A stretch of DNA of 32,787 nt from Desulfobacterales bacterium (GTDB taxonomy: Bacteria; Desulfobacterota; Desulfobacteria; Desulfobacterales; Desulfolunaceae). The notes beneath the pieces were generated by a model, which worked only from the letters and a program-made list of their open reading frames with translations, ran no database searches and had not been told where the DNA came from. Where the stretch lies: contig JAKSCC010000063.1 of the NCBI GenBank assembly GCA_022360815.1, positions 1 to 32,787 on the forward strand. Direction: 5' to 3'. Below are positions 1-8,045 of this stretch, piece after piece; within the stretch, counting starts at the first letter, position 1; every line of letters starts with the position of its first letter. The translations under genes and the position numbers were made by a program.

Positions 1-945
1 AGCGTGGGCGTGATGAAAAAAGTCACCCATCTCCCCAAAGGTATCCCAGATAATGATGCTGGTCGAAGGGAGAATATGGGGCCCTTGCGAGCGTTTGATA
101 GCGGAGAGTTTTTGCTCAGAAAGGTTTTTCATAAGATGGGGCACGCGTTCCATATGTCGGGGGAACCATGCGATGAGAGCGGTTTTGTCTTGATTCAAGA
201 GGGCACGGCACATGGCGGCTACTTGCGGTTCTTCTTCCTGTCGCACCGAGGCAAGCATGTAGAGGGTGCGCTCTTTTACGCCGGAAAGCGGGTTGGGCCC
301 GGGTGTTTGATCTTCTATGGGGATGCGGTCAAATTTGATGTTGGGGATTCTTTGTACCGGGGTGAGGGGAAAAAGATCCTTGAGACGGCTGGCATCACCC
401 TCGGAGATGGCGGTGATATGCTTGGGTGCAAAGGCCCTGATAAGGGCTTTGACTTTGCGATACCCCTTGTGGCTTGAAGGGGTAAGCCTTCCATTGACAA
501 TGATTGTTTGAACCCCTCTTTTTTTTGCTGCTGCAAGCATGCCAGGCCAGAGCTCCAGCTCTACCAGCACAAGCACTTTGGGGGCGATAAGGGCAAAGGC
601 TTGATCCATGAGAGCCGGAGTGTCAAAGGGGGCAAAGGTCGATCGGGTCTCCGGAATCTGTTTTTCAAGAACATCAAGGCCCTGCTGAGTGTGGGTGGAG
701 ACCAGCACCGAGGCGCGCAGGGCTGGATTCATATTTTTTACCAGTTCGGCGGCGATAAAGGACTCACCTGCCGAAGCTGCATGGATCCAGATATGGGCCG
801 GAGAAAGGGAGTGCGCTTTGAGGCATCGCGTGGTAAATCCATGGCCCATGCGTTTATGGAATCGAAGAAAAGGGGTGATCACGTGCCACAATGCGGCGTA
901 GGCAGTCAAAAAGGCTCGTGTTCCCCAACGTGCAGGGAAGGTCAT
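1..945 (-). CDS. waaA: 3-deoxy-D-manno-octulosonic acid (Kdo) transferase, N-terminal part; runs off the window
   Basis: WaaA transfers Kdo from CMP-Kdo to lipid A precursors at the cytoplasmic face of the inner membrane, an early step of LPS core assembly. The reverse strand is open from an ATG at 943-945 to the window edge, giving 315 codons; the family is usually about 420-430 residues, so roughly the last quarter is missing. Family landmarks are visible: an N-terminal hydrophobic anchor, the motif IWIHAASAGES near residue 51 with the catalytic-type Glu, VELELWPGM near residue 127, and NGRL shortly after. GGAG about nine bases upstream supports the start. A good sigma-70 promoter lies just upstream on the same strand. 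I am confident of the family; the truncation is caused by the window edge, not by a mutation. Confidence 0.93.
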   Translation of the reverse strand, partial: MTFPARWGTRAFLTAYAALWHVITPFLRFHKRMGHGFTTRCLKAHSLSPAHIWIHAASAGESFIAAELVKNMNPALRASVLVSTHTQQGLDVLEKQIPETRSTFAPFDTPALMDQAFALIAPKVLVLVELELWPGMLAAAKKRGVQTIIVNGRLTPSSHKGYRKVKALIRAFAPKHITAISEGDASRLKDLFPLTPVQRIPNIKFDRIPIEDQTPGPNPLSGVKERTLYMLASVRQEEEPQVAAMCRALLNQDKTALIAWFPRHMERVPHLMKNLSEQKLSAIKRSQGPHILPSTSIIIWDTFGEMGDFFHHAHA

Positions 946-990
946 GGGTGAAAGGCTCCAGAATAGGGTATTTAAAGTCAAAACCCGCGA

Positions 991-1019
991 ATGATAGAAG
1001 ATGCAGGCGAATGTGTCAA
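991..1019 (-). promoter_or_regulatory. sigma-70 promoter for waaA
   Basis: On the minus strand TTGACA (1014-1019) and TATCAT (991-996) are separated by exactly 17 bases. The predicted start of transcription is near 984, giving a leader of about 40 bases before the waaA start at 945. Confidence 0.7.
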
Positions 1020-1032
1020 TTTAATATGGGAA

Positions 1033-1061
1033 TTGCGTGGCGGTAGCCCTTTTGATATAGA
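1033..1061 (+). promoter_or_regulatory. possible promoter for the Trm112-DUF4416-yicC-remA-gmk-rlmB operon
   Basis: TTGCGT (1033-1038) and TATAGA (1056-1061) are 17 bases apart, about 130 bases upstream of the first gene at 1194. Both hexamers match the consensus only partly. The region 946-1193 is an AT-rich divergent intergenic spacer and is otherwise featureless. Confidence 0.3.
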
Positions 1062-1193
1062 TAAATATTTGCAGAAAATGCAAGTTTTAATGGAAAATAA
1101 GGTGCCATTCGTATGGGCGAATGGGCCTCTCTTATAAAAGGGGTTGTTGAAGGCCCTTTTTATTGAATTCACCGTGTTAATTCTGTCTTAGAA

Positions 1194-1376
1194 ATGGATA
1201 TTCTCATGACAATTTCCCAGGAGCTCATCGATATTCTGGCCTGCCCCCAATGCAAGGGTGATGTGACATTGACCGAGTCTGGCGAGGGGCTTTGCTGCCC
1301 TTCCTGCAAACTGATCTATGAGATCCGGGATGGCATTCCGGTGATGCTGGCCGAAGAGGCCAAGCCCATGGACTGA
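1194..1376 (+). CDS. Trm112/UPF0434 family small zinc-ribbon-like protein
   Basis: This 60-residue protein has the family core ELIDILACPQCKGDV followed by CCPSCKLIYEIRDGIPVML. The two CPxC pairs (around residues 17-20 and 34-37) could bind zinc. In eukaryotes and archaea Trm112 activates methyltransferases; the bacterial YcaR-like proteins are less well defined and often sit beside LPS or lipid A genes, as here with waaA. The start at 1194 is an ATG without a good ribosome binding site; a second ATG at 1206 (MTISQELIDIL) is equally plausible and would remove four residues. It is followed after only five bases by the DUF4416 gene, so the two are probably co-transcribed. Confidence 0.85.
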   Translation: MDILMTISQELIDILACPQCKGDVTLTESGEGLCCPSCKLIYEIRDGIPVMLAEEAKPMD

Positions 1377-1381
1377 TTCTT

Positions 1382-1939
1382 ATGAAACCCGTCGCATGCG
1401 ACCGGGCTCAGCTTATCTTAGGGGTGCTTGCCGCTCAAGGAGTCTGTGTCAAGCCCGTTGTACGTGATTTGGTCTCGCGCTTTGGTCCCCTTGCCATGGT
1501 CAGTCGATGGATGCCGTTTACCGACACCGATTATTACAAAAGTGAGATGGGTGGCCCTCTTTTGAGGCGGGCCCTGGCTTTTGAACGGCCTGTGGATCAA
1601 GGCGATCTGGCTGAGATCAAAGAGATAACCAACCAGCTGGAAGAGCGTTTTTCTTGTGATGGCGCTCGAAGGGTAAATCTGGATCCGGGTCTTCTTTTGC
1701 CCTCGCGGTTTGTCCTGGCAACGGCCAAAGATTGCGCCCACAGGGTCTATCTCTCCCGCGGGTTTTATGCGGACCTTACCCTGATTTACAAAGGTGGGGC
1801 TTTTAAGGCTCTGCCCTGGACATACCCCGACTACAAGAGCGGGCCCATGTACGATTTTTTGACGGATGCCAGACGGCGATTCTTGAGGCGTGGGGCCCGC
1901 AGAGAGCGCGTTGCCTTTTGTCATCAATACTACAAGTGA
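1382..1939 (+). CDS. DUF4416 family protein
   Basis: This 185-residue cytoplasmic protein has the conserved blocks of DUF4416, a family of unknown function found mainly in Desulfobacterota and other anaerobes. The blocks are FTDTDYYKSEMGGPLLRR (about residues 49-66), the LAEIKEITNQLEERF stretch, VNLDPGLLLPSRFVLATAK, HRVYLSRGFYADLTLIY and LPWTYPDYKS. No signal peptide or membrane segment is visible. The gene begins five bases after the Trm112-like gene stops and ends 18 bases before yicC, so it is part of the same operon. No function can be assigned from sequence alone; linkage to yicC, remA and gmk is the only hint. Confidence 0.85.
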   Translation: MKPVACDRAQLILGVLAAQGVCVKPVVRDLVSRFGPLAMVSRWMPFTDTDYYKSEMGGPLLRRALAFERPVDQGDLAEIKEITNQLEERFSCDGARRVNLDPGLLLPSRFVLATAKDCAHRVYLSRGFYADLTLIYKGGAFKALPWTYPDYKSGPMYDFLTDARRRFLRRGARRERVAFCHQYYK

Positions 1940-1957
1940 AAAGAGTGGAAACCAACC

Positions 1958-2839
1958 ATGGTTAAAAGCATGACCGCCTATGCACGGGCGGATAAAGAGG
2001 AAGATGGCCTTTCGGTCGAAGTAGAGCTTCGAAGCTATAATGGCCGTTTTCTGGATACGCATCTTAAAGTCTCCCACGGCTACAATCGGTTTGAAGAGAA
2101 GATCAGAAGCACCATTGCTGCGAAACTGGTGAGGGGACGCGTGGAAGGGCGCATCGTGATTCGTGATGCTTCCGATGAAGCCATCGCCTATGAAGCGGAT
2201 GTGGCCAAGGCCAGAGCCTATGGAAGCGCCTTGAGAGAGGCCGCCGATGCTGCGGGTGTTTCAGGTGGGATCTCCCTTGATCAGCTGCTTCACGTCAGTG
2301 GGCTGGTGGTGCCCAAGGAGACGGAGACCGACTTTGAGCACCACTGGACGGTGGTGGCGGCATGCCTTGAAAAGGCCCTCGATGATCTGGATGAGATGCG
2401 TAGCCGCGAAGGCGATTTTCTGGCTCAGGATCTTTTGGAACGACTGGAGGCTGTTGAGGCCTCGTTGGGGGTTATTTCCGAAGGGGCCGAAGGGCTTTCG
2501 GCCGTTTATCATGATCGCCTGATGGAGCGGATCAGCGTTTTATGTGGTGGGGCTGTGGAGGTGGATGAGTCGCGTATTGCCCAGGAAGCGGCTCTTCTTG
2601 CCGACCGAAGCGATATCTCCGAAGAGATCACCCGCGCCAAAAGCCACCTTGTGCAGTTTCGCTCCATTATGGAGGGCGAAGAGGAGGCCGGACGCAAACT
2701 CAATTTTCTGCTTCAGGAGTTTAACCGGGAATTCAACACCATGGGGTCAAAAATTGGAAAAGCCGATGTGGCCCATGTGATTGTCTCGGTCAAATCAGAG
2801 CTGGAGAAGATGCGCGAGCAGGTTCAAAATATCGAATAG
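1958..2839 (+). CDS. yicC: YicC family endoribonuclease
   Basis: The 293-residue product matches the YicC/YloC family in length and architecture. The N-terminal half begins [11 protein letters not shown] and has the typical [18 protein letters not shown] stretch; the C-terminal DUF1732-like half ends with [18 protein letters not shown] and a final [16 protein letters not shown]. coli YicC is an endoribonuclease implicated in small-RNA turnover, so a role in RNA decay is inferred. The gene sits immediately upstream of remA-like and gmk genes, a conserved arrangement in many bacteria. The start is the first ATG after a GAGTGG sequence and restores the usual family N terminus. Confidence 0.95.
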   Translation: MVKSMTAYARADKEEDGLSVEVELRSYNGRFLDTHLKVSHGYNRFEEKIRSTIAAKLVRGRVEGRIVIRDASDEAIAYEADVAKARAYGSALREAADAAGVSGGISLDQLLHVSGLVVPKETETDFEHHWTVVAACLEKALDDLDEMRSREGDFLAQDLLERLEAVEASLGVISEGAEGLSAVYHDRLMERISVLCGGAVEVDESRIAQEAALLADRSDISEEITRAKSHLVQFRSIMEGEEEAGRKLNFLLQEFNREFNTMGSKIGKADVAHVIVSVKSELEKMREQVQNIE

Positions 2840-2871
2840 GTGCCTGGCACCCACGACAAGGAAGAAGGGCC

Positions 2872-3156
2872 ATGGAACAGCAGGCGTTACTCAATATCGG
2901 ATTTGGCAGCAGTGTGGTGGCAGAGCGTGTGATTGCCATTGTTTCACCCAACTCCGCCCCCATGAAGCGTCTGAAAGATGACGCCAAAGACGAGAAGAGG
3001 TTGGTGGACGCCACTCACGGCAGGCGGACCCGATCCATCATTGTGATGGACAGCAACCACGTGATTCTTTCAGCCATTCAGGCCGAGACCATCTCTCAGC
3101 GCTATGCCCAGCTTCGAGAAGGCAACAAAGAAGAGAAGGCCGCAAAAGAAGAGTAG
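2872..3156 (+). CDS. remA: RemA-like DUF370 protein
   Basis: A 94-residue protein with the DUF370/RemA core: [19 protein letters not shown] near the N terminus, then a basic segment and [23 protein letters not shown]. In Bacillus subtilis RemA is a DNA-binding activator of extracellular matrix and osmoprotection genes. In Desulfobacterota the function is unproven, although the yicC-remA-gmk order is conserved. The C terminus here is a charged Lys/Glu tail. A strong purine-rich ribosome binding site (AAGGAAGAAGG) precedes the ATG. Family assignment is secure; a regulatory role is inferred from the family. Confidence 0.9.
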   Translation: MEQQALLNIGFGSSVVAERVIAIVSPNSAPMKRLKDDAKDEKRLVDATHGRRTRSIIVMDSNHVILSAIQAETISQRYAQLREGNKEEKAAKEE

Positions 3157-3198
3157 AATTCTGGAGCCCTGCGTATTGTATGGCCCACAGGAGATCCA

Positions 3199-3777
3199 TT
3201 GAAACGACGAGGAAATATTTATATTGTCTCCGCGCCTTCGGGTGCGGGCAAATCAACCCTTTGCCGGGAGCTTTTAAAGAGCTACCCGGATATCACCTAC
3301 TCCATCTCGCATACCACCCGCTCTCCACGCGAGGGCGAAAAAGATGGGGTAGACTACCACTTTGTCTCACGAAAAGCCTTTGAAGAGCGCATTGAAAAAA
3401 ATATGATGGCCGAATGGGCGGAGGTGCATGGAAACTACTATGGCACCTCCATTGAGACCCTTAAGGAGAGTGCGGCAAAAGGCGTGGATGTTCTTCTGGA
3501 CATTGATGTACAGGGGGCAAAGCAGCTATGCGAAAAAATGCCCGAATGCATCACGGTTTTTATCATGCCACCTTCCATGGAAGAGCTTTTGGCCCGTCTG
3601 GAAAAAAGGGGGACGGATACCCCTGAGACCATTTCAAGGCGGATGCAAAATGCCCAGGGCGAGATGGCTGAAAGCGGTTTTTATCAGCACGTGATTGTCA
3701 ACGACGATCTCAAAGCAGCTGTGGCCTCCTTTGAGTCGGTGGTGGCAAACTGCAGGGGCCTGGAGGGCGGAAAATGA
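3199..3777 (+). CDS. gmk: guanylate kinase
   Basis: Guanylate kinase converts GMP to GDP with ATP. The 192-residue product shows the P-loop APSGAGKST near residue 13, the GMP-binding HTTRSPREGEKDGVDYHF region, the YYGTS motif, and LLDIDVQGAKQL. The start is a TTG at 3199: CAGGAG lies five bases upstream, and the resulting N terminus MKRRGNIYIVSAPSG is typical of the family, while no ATG lies in a suitable place. The gene overlaps rlmB by four bases (ATGA), which indicates translational coupling. Confidence 0.95.
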   Translation: MKRRGNIYIVSAPSGAGKSTLCRELLKSYPDITYSISHTTRSPREGEKDGVDYHFVSRKAFEERIEKNMMAEWAEVHGNYYGTSIETLKESAAKGVDVLLDIDVQGAKQLCEKMPECITVFIMPPSMEELLARLEKRGTDTPETISRRMQNAQGEMAESGFYQHVIVNDDLKAAVASFESVVANCRGLEGGK

Positions 3778-4541
3778 AGCGTGCCTCCACTGAAAAAGGA
3801 AAGGCCTCTGACATGCTTTACGGGATCAACCCGGTATCCGAAGCCCTGAAAGCCGGGCGACGGCATATCAAACAGCTCTACCTGGCTTCGGGCAGGCGGG
3901 ATGGGCGCGTGGACGCTCTGGAAGAGCTGGCTTCAAAAAGAAATGTTCCCGTCAGCCGTGTGGAGAGTGTTACCCTTGAAAAGGTAACGGGAACCCGCCA
4001 GCACCAGGGAGCCGCCCTGGATGCAGGCGCTCTTCCAGGGGTTCACCCCCAGGAGTTGGTGGCTGCAGCAGAAAAGCGTGGAGAAGCCCCTTTTCTGGTC
4101 TTTTTGGATAGCGTGGAAGACCCCAGAAACTTAGGGGCCATTGTTCGATCGGCCTTGTGTGCTGGCGCTCATGGTGTGGTGCTGCCCAAAGATCGATCGG
4201 CCCAGCTAACGCCTTTGGTCTCCAAATCCTCAGCCGGAGCCTTGGAGCATCTTCCTGTTTCTGTGGTTACCAATTTGGCCAAGACCATGGAGGAGCTTAA
4301 GAAAGAGGGACTCTGGTTTGCCGGATTGGATGCCCAGGGCGACAGTTCCCTTTTTGGCGGTGATTTCTCCGGACCCTTGGGGATTGTGGTGGGAAGTGAA
4401 GGCAAAGGGCTTCGGCCTTTGGTGAAGAAAGGGTGCGATTTTATCGTTTCGATCCCTTTAAAAGGTGAAGTCGACTCCCTCAACGCTTCGGTGGCTGCCT
4501 CCCTTGTGATGTACGAGGTGGTGAGGCAGCGTCAGGCTTGA
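3774..4541 (+). CDS. rlmB: 23S rRNA (guanosine-2'-O-)-methyltransferase RlmB, SpoU/TrmH family
   Basis: RlmB methylates the 2'-O of a conserved guanosine in 23S rRNA. The 255-residue protein has the N-terminal substrate-binding domain starting at LYGINPVSEALKAG and the SPOUT knot with all three motifs: DPRNLGAIVRSALCAGAHGV, GSEGKGLRPLVKK and SIPLKGEVDSLNASVAASL. The start codon overlaps the gmk stop. A closely related TrmH-type tRNA methylase cannot be fully excluded, but the N-terminal domain favours RlmB. It is the last gene of the operon. The 73 bases that follow carry no clear terminator. Confidence 0.9.
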   Translation: MKRASTEKGKASDMLYGINPVSEALKAGRRHIKQLYLASGRRDGRVDALEELASKRNVPVSRVESVTLEKVTGTRQHQGAALDAGALPGVHPQELVAAAEKRGEAPFLVFLDSVEDPRNLGAIVRSALCAGAHGVVLPKDRSAQLTPLVSKSSAGALEHLPVSVVTNLAKTMEELKKEGLWFAGLDAQGDSSLFGGDFSGPLGIVVGSEGKGLRPLVKKGCDFIVSIPLKGEVDSLNASVAASLVMYEVVRQRQA

Positions 4542-4614
4542 TAGCTCGTTAAATATTTAGGCGTGATGGTGCAATAAAGCACAGGTAACCTGGTGTGTTT
4601 ATAGGGGGGATTCT

Positions 4615-5460
4615 ATGGGGAATGCTCAAGCCAAGAGTTACACTGTAAAGATCTTATCTTTTTTGCGCCGTCTTCTCTTTCCTCCGAGATGCCGAGTGTG
4701 TGGCGGACTTTTACCTTGGGAAGCTTCTGCGGTTGGGGTGAGCCATATAAAAGAGCGGTGTTTGGCCTTTTACCAGGAGATGGCACCGGTGATGTGTGGG
4801 GCCTGTATGAGGGGAACCAAGGTTCCGGAAGGGGGGCGCTGCTCTATTTGCGGGGTACCCATTGAGGGGGTTTCTCTTGATCCGCCCAGGTGCGGGGTCT
4901 GTATGGCCCCCAATCGGATACTTGAAAAGGTGGTTTCTCTCTTTCTTTATGAGGGCGGCCCAGCCCATGGGGTTCGTTCCCTGAAATATCACAACAAACG
5001 TGCATTGGCGCCCCCCATGGGGCGCCTTCTTTATGGGGCCATAGAAGAGATTGGGGCTGTGGATTTGGTGGTTCCGGTTCCTTTGCATTTATCAAGACTT
5101 CGCAAGCGGGGTTTTAATCAGGCCTCTCTGCTTTGCGAGGTTTTGGAAAAGAAAGGGTATGCAGTGGCCCATGACCTTCTTTTAAGAAGACGAAACACCG
5201 ACTCCCAGGCGGGATTGAGTCGAAAAGCCCGTTTGAAAAATGTCCAAGGTGCTTTTGAGGTGAAGGAGAAGCGTTTGGTAAAAGGGCGAACCATTTTGTT
5301 GGTGGACGATGTCCTCACCACGGGATCTACCTTGAGTGCCTGCGGACGGGTTCTCCGCAGTGCAGGTGCGGAATCTGTGTCGGCTTTGGCGTTTGCTCGA
5401 AGGGATACCGGATTTTTGCAGTCGGCATACCATAAAACAGCAGGTTGGAGGGCGACATGA
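4615..5460 (+). CDS. comF: ComF family phosphoribosyltransferase-like protein
   Basis: A 281-residue ComF/GntX-type protein. The N-terminal part carries several cysteine pairs typical of the family zinc ribbons (CRVCGG, CGAC, CSICG, CGVC between about residues 26 and 100). The C-terminal half is a type I phosphoribosyltransferase fold with VPVPLHLSRLRKRGFNQA and the PRPP-binding loop ILLVDDVLTTGST near residue 230. In naturally competent bacteria ComF is needed for DNA uptake; elsewhere the role is unclear. ATGA overlap with the next gene (5457-5460) suggests coupled translation. The start at 4615 follows a purine stretch (AGGGGGGA) and keeps the usual N terminus. Confidence 0.88.
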   Translation: MGNAQAKSYTVKILSFLRRLLFPPRCRVCGGLLPWEASAVGVSHIKERCLAFYQEMAPVMCGACMRGTKVPEGGRCSICGVPIEGVSLDPPRCGVCMAPNRILEKVVSLFLYEGGPAHGVRSLKYHNKRALAPPMGRLLYGAIEEIGAVDLVVPVPLHLSRLRKRGFNQASLLCEVLEKKGYAVAHDLLLRRRNTDSQAGLSRKARLKNVQGAFEVKEKRLVKGRTILLVDDVLTTGSTLSACGRVLRSAGAESVSALAFARRDTGFLQSAYHKTAGWRAT

Positions 5461-6242
5461 AAGAGTCCCTTGTGGCTGGTTTGGTCCAGTTTGATGTGAT
5501 GGAAGGTAGTGTGGAGTCCAACCTGACTCGCGTGTTTCAGGGCATGCTGAAACTGGCTGAGTCGGGTGCGCATCTTGTGGTTTTACCTGAGATGTGGAGT
5601 GGCGGATTTGACTACGACCATCTGGCAGAGTTGGCTCAGAAAACCCCGGATATCGTGGAGCGACTTCGTGCTTTTGCTGTGCGGGAGCGCCTTGTGATTG
5701 CAGGATCTCTTCCAGAGGCTGTCTCAGGGGGTGTGGCCAACACCCTTTTTGTGGTCGATGCCGACGGGCGCTTGGCGGGGAGCTATCGTAAAATTCATCT
5801 CTTCAGCCCCACCGGTGAGGATGCGTATTTCATGGCTGGCAAGAAGAACGAAGTGATCTCCACATCGGTTGGGAATATTGGTCCTATGATCTGCTATGAC
5901 TTACGCTTTCCAGAACTTGCCAGGTCCCTTGCCGTAAAGGGTGCTGAAATTTTAATCTGTCCAGCCCAGTGGCCCCAGGCCCGAGAGGGGCATTGGGAGG
6001 CGCTATTGAAGGCTCGGGCCATTGAAAACCAATGCTTTGTCATCGGATGCAATCGGGTGGGGCGATCCGGGGGGCTTATCTTTTCTGGTGCATCCCAGAT
6101 GGTTTCTCCCCTGGGTGAGGTGTGTGGTCATGCCGGAAGTTCAGATGGTGAGCTTTTGACTGAAATTTTTCGTGGGACCATGGATGAGTTTAGATCCGCA
6201 GTGCCGTGCCTTGAAGAGCGGCGGCCCATGTGCTACAGCTGA
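5457..6242 (+). CDS. carbon-nitrogen hydrolase (omega-amidase/NIT2-like)
   Basis: This 261-residue nitrilase-superfamily enzyme hydrolyses a C-N amide bond. The Glu-Lys-Cys triad is visible: VVLPEMWSGGFD near residue 45, SYRKIHLFSP near residue 111, and PMICYDLRFPE near residue 144. The YDLRFPE context is typical of the omega-amidase/NIT2/YafV branch, which removes alpha-keto-acid amides or deaminated glutathione; the exact substrate is inferred. The reading frame is open further upstream to a TTG at 5445, but GGAGG stands five bases before the ATG at 5457, which also overlaps the comF stop, so 5457 is preferred. Confidence 0.88.
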   Translation: MKESLVAGLVQFDVMEGSVESNLTRVFQGMLKLAESGAHLVVLPEMWSGGFDYDHLAELAQKTPDIVERLRAFAVRERLVIAGSLPEAVSGGVANTLFVVDADGRLAGSYRKIHLFSPTGEDAYFMAGKKNEVISTSVGNIGPMICYDLRFPELARSLAVKGAEILICPAQWPQAREGHWEALLKARAIENQCFVIGCNRVGRSGGLIFSGASQMVSPLGEVCGHAGSSDGELLTEIFRGTMDEFRSAVPCLEERRPMCYS

Positions 6243-6363
6243 AATCTTCTGTGACAGGTATGGCGCGTGATTCCCTAAAATAAAGTCCCACTCCTGTAGA
6301 TTTATGCCCTGCTGGGTTGCAGTCGTAATACCTTATTTTGATGCAAGGTGGTTGGAGGTGCCC

Positions 6364-7116
6364 ATGAATCGTATAGAGTCTCAGGGGCTGGTGTATGATC
6401 AGTTTCCCATTTTTTCTGATATTCCTTGGCTTTTTCATGGTTGCTTTACCCGCAAAGGTGGGGTGAGTACAGGCCCTTACCAGGGGTTGAACCTCGCTTT
6501 ATCAAACGGAGATCTGCCAGAGTCTGTAAAGGAAAACAGGCGAAGGGTTCTTCAAGAGGCTGGGGGGCATGAGCTTGTGTTTCTCTCTCAGGTTCACGGA
6601 GACAGAGTTCATCTCCATAAAGAGGGGACTCTGGAGCCGGTAACAGCCGATGCTGTGGTTACCAATAGGCCCGGATCGATGTTGACGATTTTGACAGCCG
6701 ACTGCCAGGCTGTTTTTCTAGTGGATCCGGTGAAAAAGGTGGTTGCCAATGCCCATGCTGGCTGGCGAGGAAGTGTGGCCGGTATCCTTTCCAAAACCGT
6801 AGCGACCATGGTGGATGCCTTTGGGTGTGAGCCTGAAGATATTCTGGCCGGCATCGGTCCTTCGCTGGGGCCGTGTTGTGCAGAGTTTGTCCATTATAAA
6901 AAAGAGCTGCCCAAGTCTTTTTATTCGCATAGGGTGGGAATAAATCATTTTGATTTTTGGGCCATCAGCAGAGATCAGCTATGTCGGGCCGGTCTTTGTG
7001 CGCATAAAATTCGAGCATCGCTTCACTGCACGCGGTGTGACAGTGACCACTACTACTCTTACAGGGAAAGGCACACCACGGGCAGAATGGCATCGGTCAT
7101 CGGAATCCGTAGGTAA
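6364..7116 (+). CDS. pgeF: PgeF/YfiH family protein (laccase-domain, peptidoglycan editing factor)
   Basis: A 250-residue protein of the DUF152/YfiH family, formerly called multicopper polyphenol oxidase. The metal-binding motifs are present: SQVHGD, LTADCQAVFL and ANAHAGWRGSVAGI, with GIGPSLGPCCAEF following. E. coli YfiH/PgeF prevents incorporation of L-Ser into peptidoglycan stem peptides, and homologues act on purine nucleosides, so either role is possible. The frame is open to 6304, but GGAGG five bases before the ATG at 6364 fixes the start. Confidence 0.9.
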   Translation: MNRIESQGLVYDQFPIFSDIPWLFHGCFTRKGGVSTGPYQGLNLALSNGDLPESVKENRRRVLQEAGGHELVFLSQVHGDRVHLHKEGTLEPVTADAVVTNRPGSMLTILTADCQAVFLVDPVKKVVANAHAGWRGSVAGILSKTVATMVDAFGCEPEDILAGIGPSLGPCCAEFVHYKKELPKSFYSHRVGINHFDFWAISRDQLCRAGLCAHKIRASLHCTRCDSDHYYSYRERHTTGRMASVIGIRR

Positions 7117-7221
7117 TAGAAGCGTTTTTTTGCGGGATTTTTTTTAGGAAAAGAGGCCCACCGAAAGTCCACGACCCTAGTGGGTATGGGTATTTAAAAT
7201 GAGAAGGCGTTTGGAATCGAT

Positions 7222-8016
7222 ATGAAACTGCGTGAATGTGATGTATTGTGGAACAAAAAGGTCTCTTCCGGTTATTTCCACATGGGGGTAGAGGTGGGAG
7301 ACGCTTTTAAGGCGGCCCGTGCCGGTCAGTTTGTGATGATCAAGACCACAGGCGAGGGAGAGACGCTTTTAAGGAGGCCCTTCTCCATTCACGATGTGAG
7401 GGAGGATGAAGGCCGGTTGGTTCTTGAGCTTCTCTACAAGGTGGTGGGGCCCAACACCGGGGTCTATGCAAAGCTCAAGCCCGGCCATTCTGTGAGTGTT
7501 CTGGGCCCCCTTGGAAACGCCTTTACTCTGCCTGAAAAAGGGGCGAAAAGCTTTCTTGTAGGCGGTGGTATTGGGATTGCGCCGATGCTTTTTTTGGGGC
7601 GCCAGCTTGTTGAAGCGGGCCATGACCCTTCATGCCATACTGTATTTATTGGAGGGCGCAGCAAAGAGGATGTGCTGTCGGCAGAAGTGTTTAGGGGGAT
7701 GGGCCTTACGGTGGTGGAGACCACCGATGACGGCTCTTTAGGAGAGAAGGGGCGTATTACCGTGCCATTGGAACGTTTCTATGAAAAAGAGAAGCCGTCC
7801 TTGGTGTATGCGTGCGGTCCGCACCCCATGCTGGTAGGTGTGGCTCAGCTCATGGAGGGGCGAGACGCTTTATGTGAACTCTCTCTTGAAATTATCATGG
7901 CCTGTGGCATGGGCGCTTGCATGGGATGCGTGGTGGATGGGCGTGATGCAGAACACCCCTACCATCATGTTTGTATTGACGGTCCTGTTTTTGATGCCAA
8001 AAACCTTAATATGTAA
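7222..8016 (+). CDS. pyrK: dihydroorotate dehydrogenase electron-transfer subunit (PyrK-like)
   Basis: PyrK passes electrons from PyrD to NAD+ with FAD and a [2Fe-2S] cluster. The 264-residue protein has the FAD-binding LLRRPFSIHDV motif near residue 50, the nucleotide-binding GGGIGIAPMLFLG near residue 114, and a C-terminal cluster site CGMGACMGCVV followed by a fourth Cys in VCIDGP. Length and motif order match PyrK. Unusually, no pyrD follows; the next gene is selD, 29 bases on. PyrD may be elsewhere, or this may be a related reductase subunit. The 105-base spacer before it is AT-rich and without a clear promoter. Confidence 0.88.
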   Translation: MKLRECDVLWNKKVSSGYFHMGVEVGDAFKAARAGQFVMIKTTGEGETLLRRPFSIHDVREDEGRLVLELLYKVVGPNTGVYAKLKPGHSVSVLGPLGNAFTLPEKGAKSFLVGGGIGIAPMLFLGRQLVEAGHDPSCHTVFIGGRSKEDVLSAEVFRGMGLTVVETTDDGSLGEKGRITVPLERFYEKEKPSLVYACGPHPMLVGVAQLMEGRDALCELSLEIIMACGMGACMGCVVDGRDAEHPYHHVCIDGPVFDAKNLNM

Positions 8017-8045
8017 CCCGGTCTATTCGGTAAAAGGATAAGGAT

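Noticed and set aside
978-1172. 64-residue minus-strand open frame between waaA and the Trm112 gene
   Set aside because: It lies in an AT-rich divergent intergenic region, overlaps the waaA promoter and shows no family motif.
1418-2077. 219-residue minus-strand open frame
   Set aside because: It is antisense to the clearly recognisable DUF4416 and yicC genes and has no family features.
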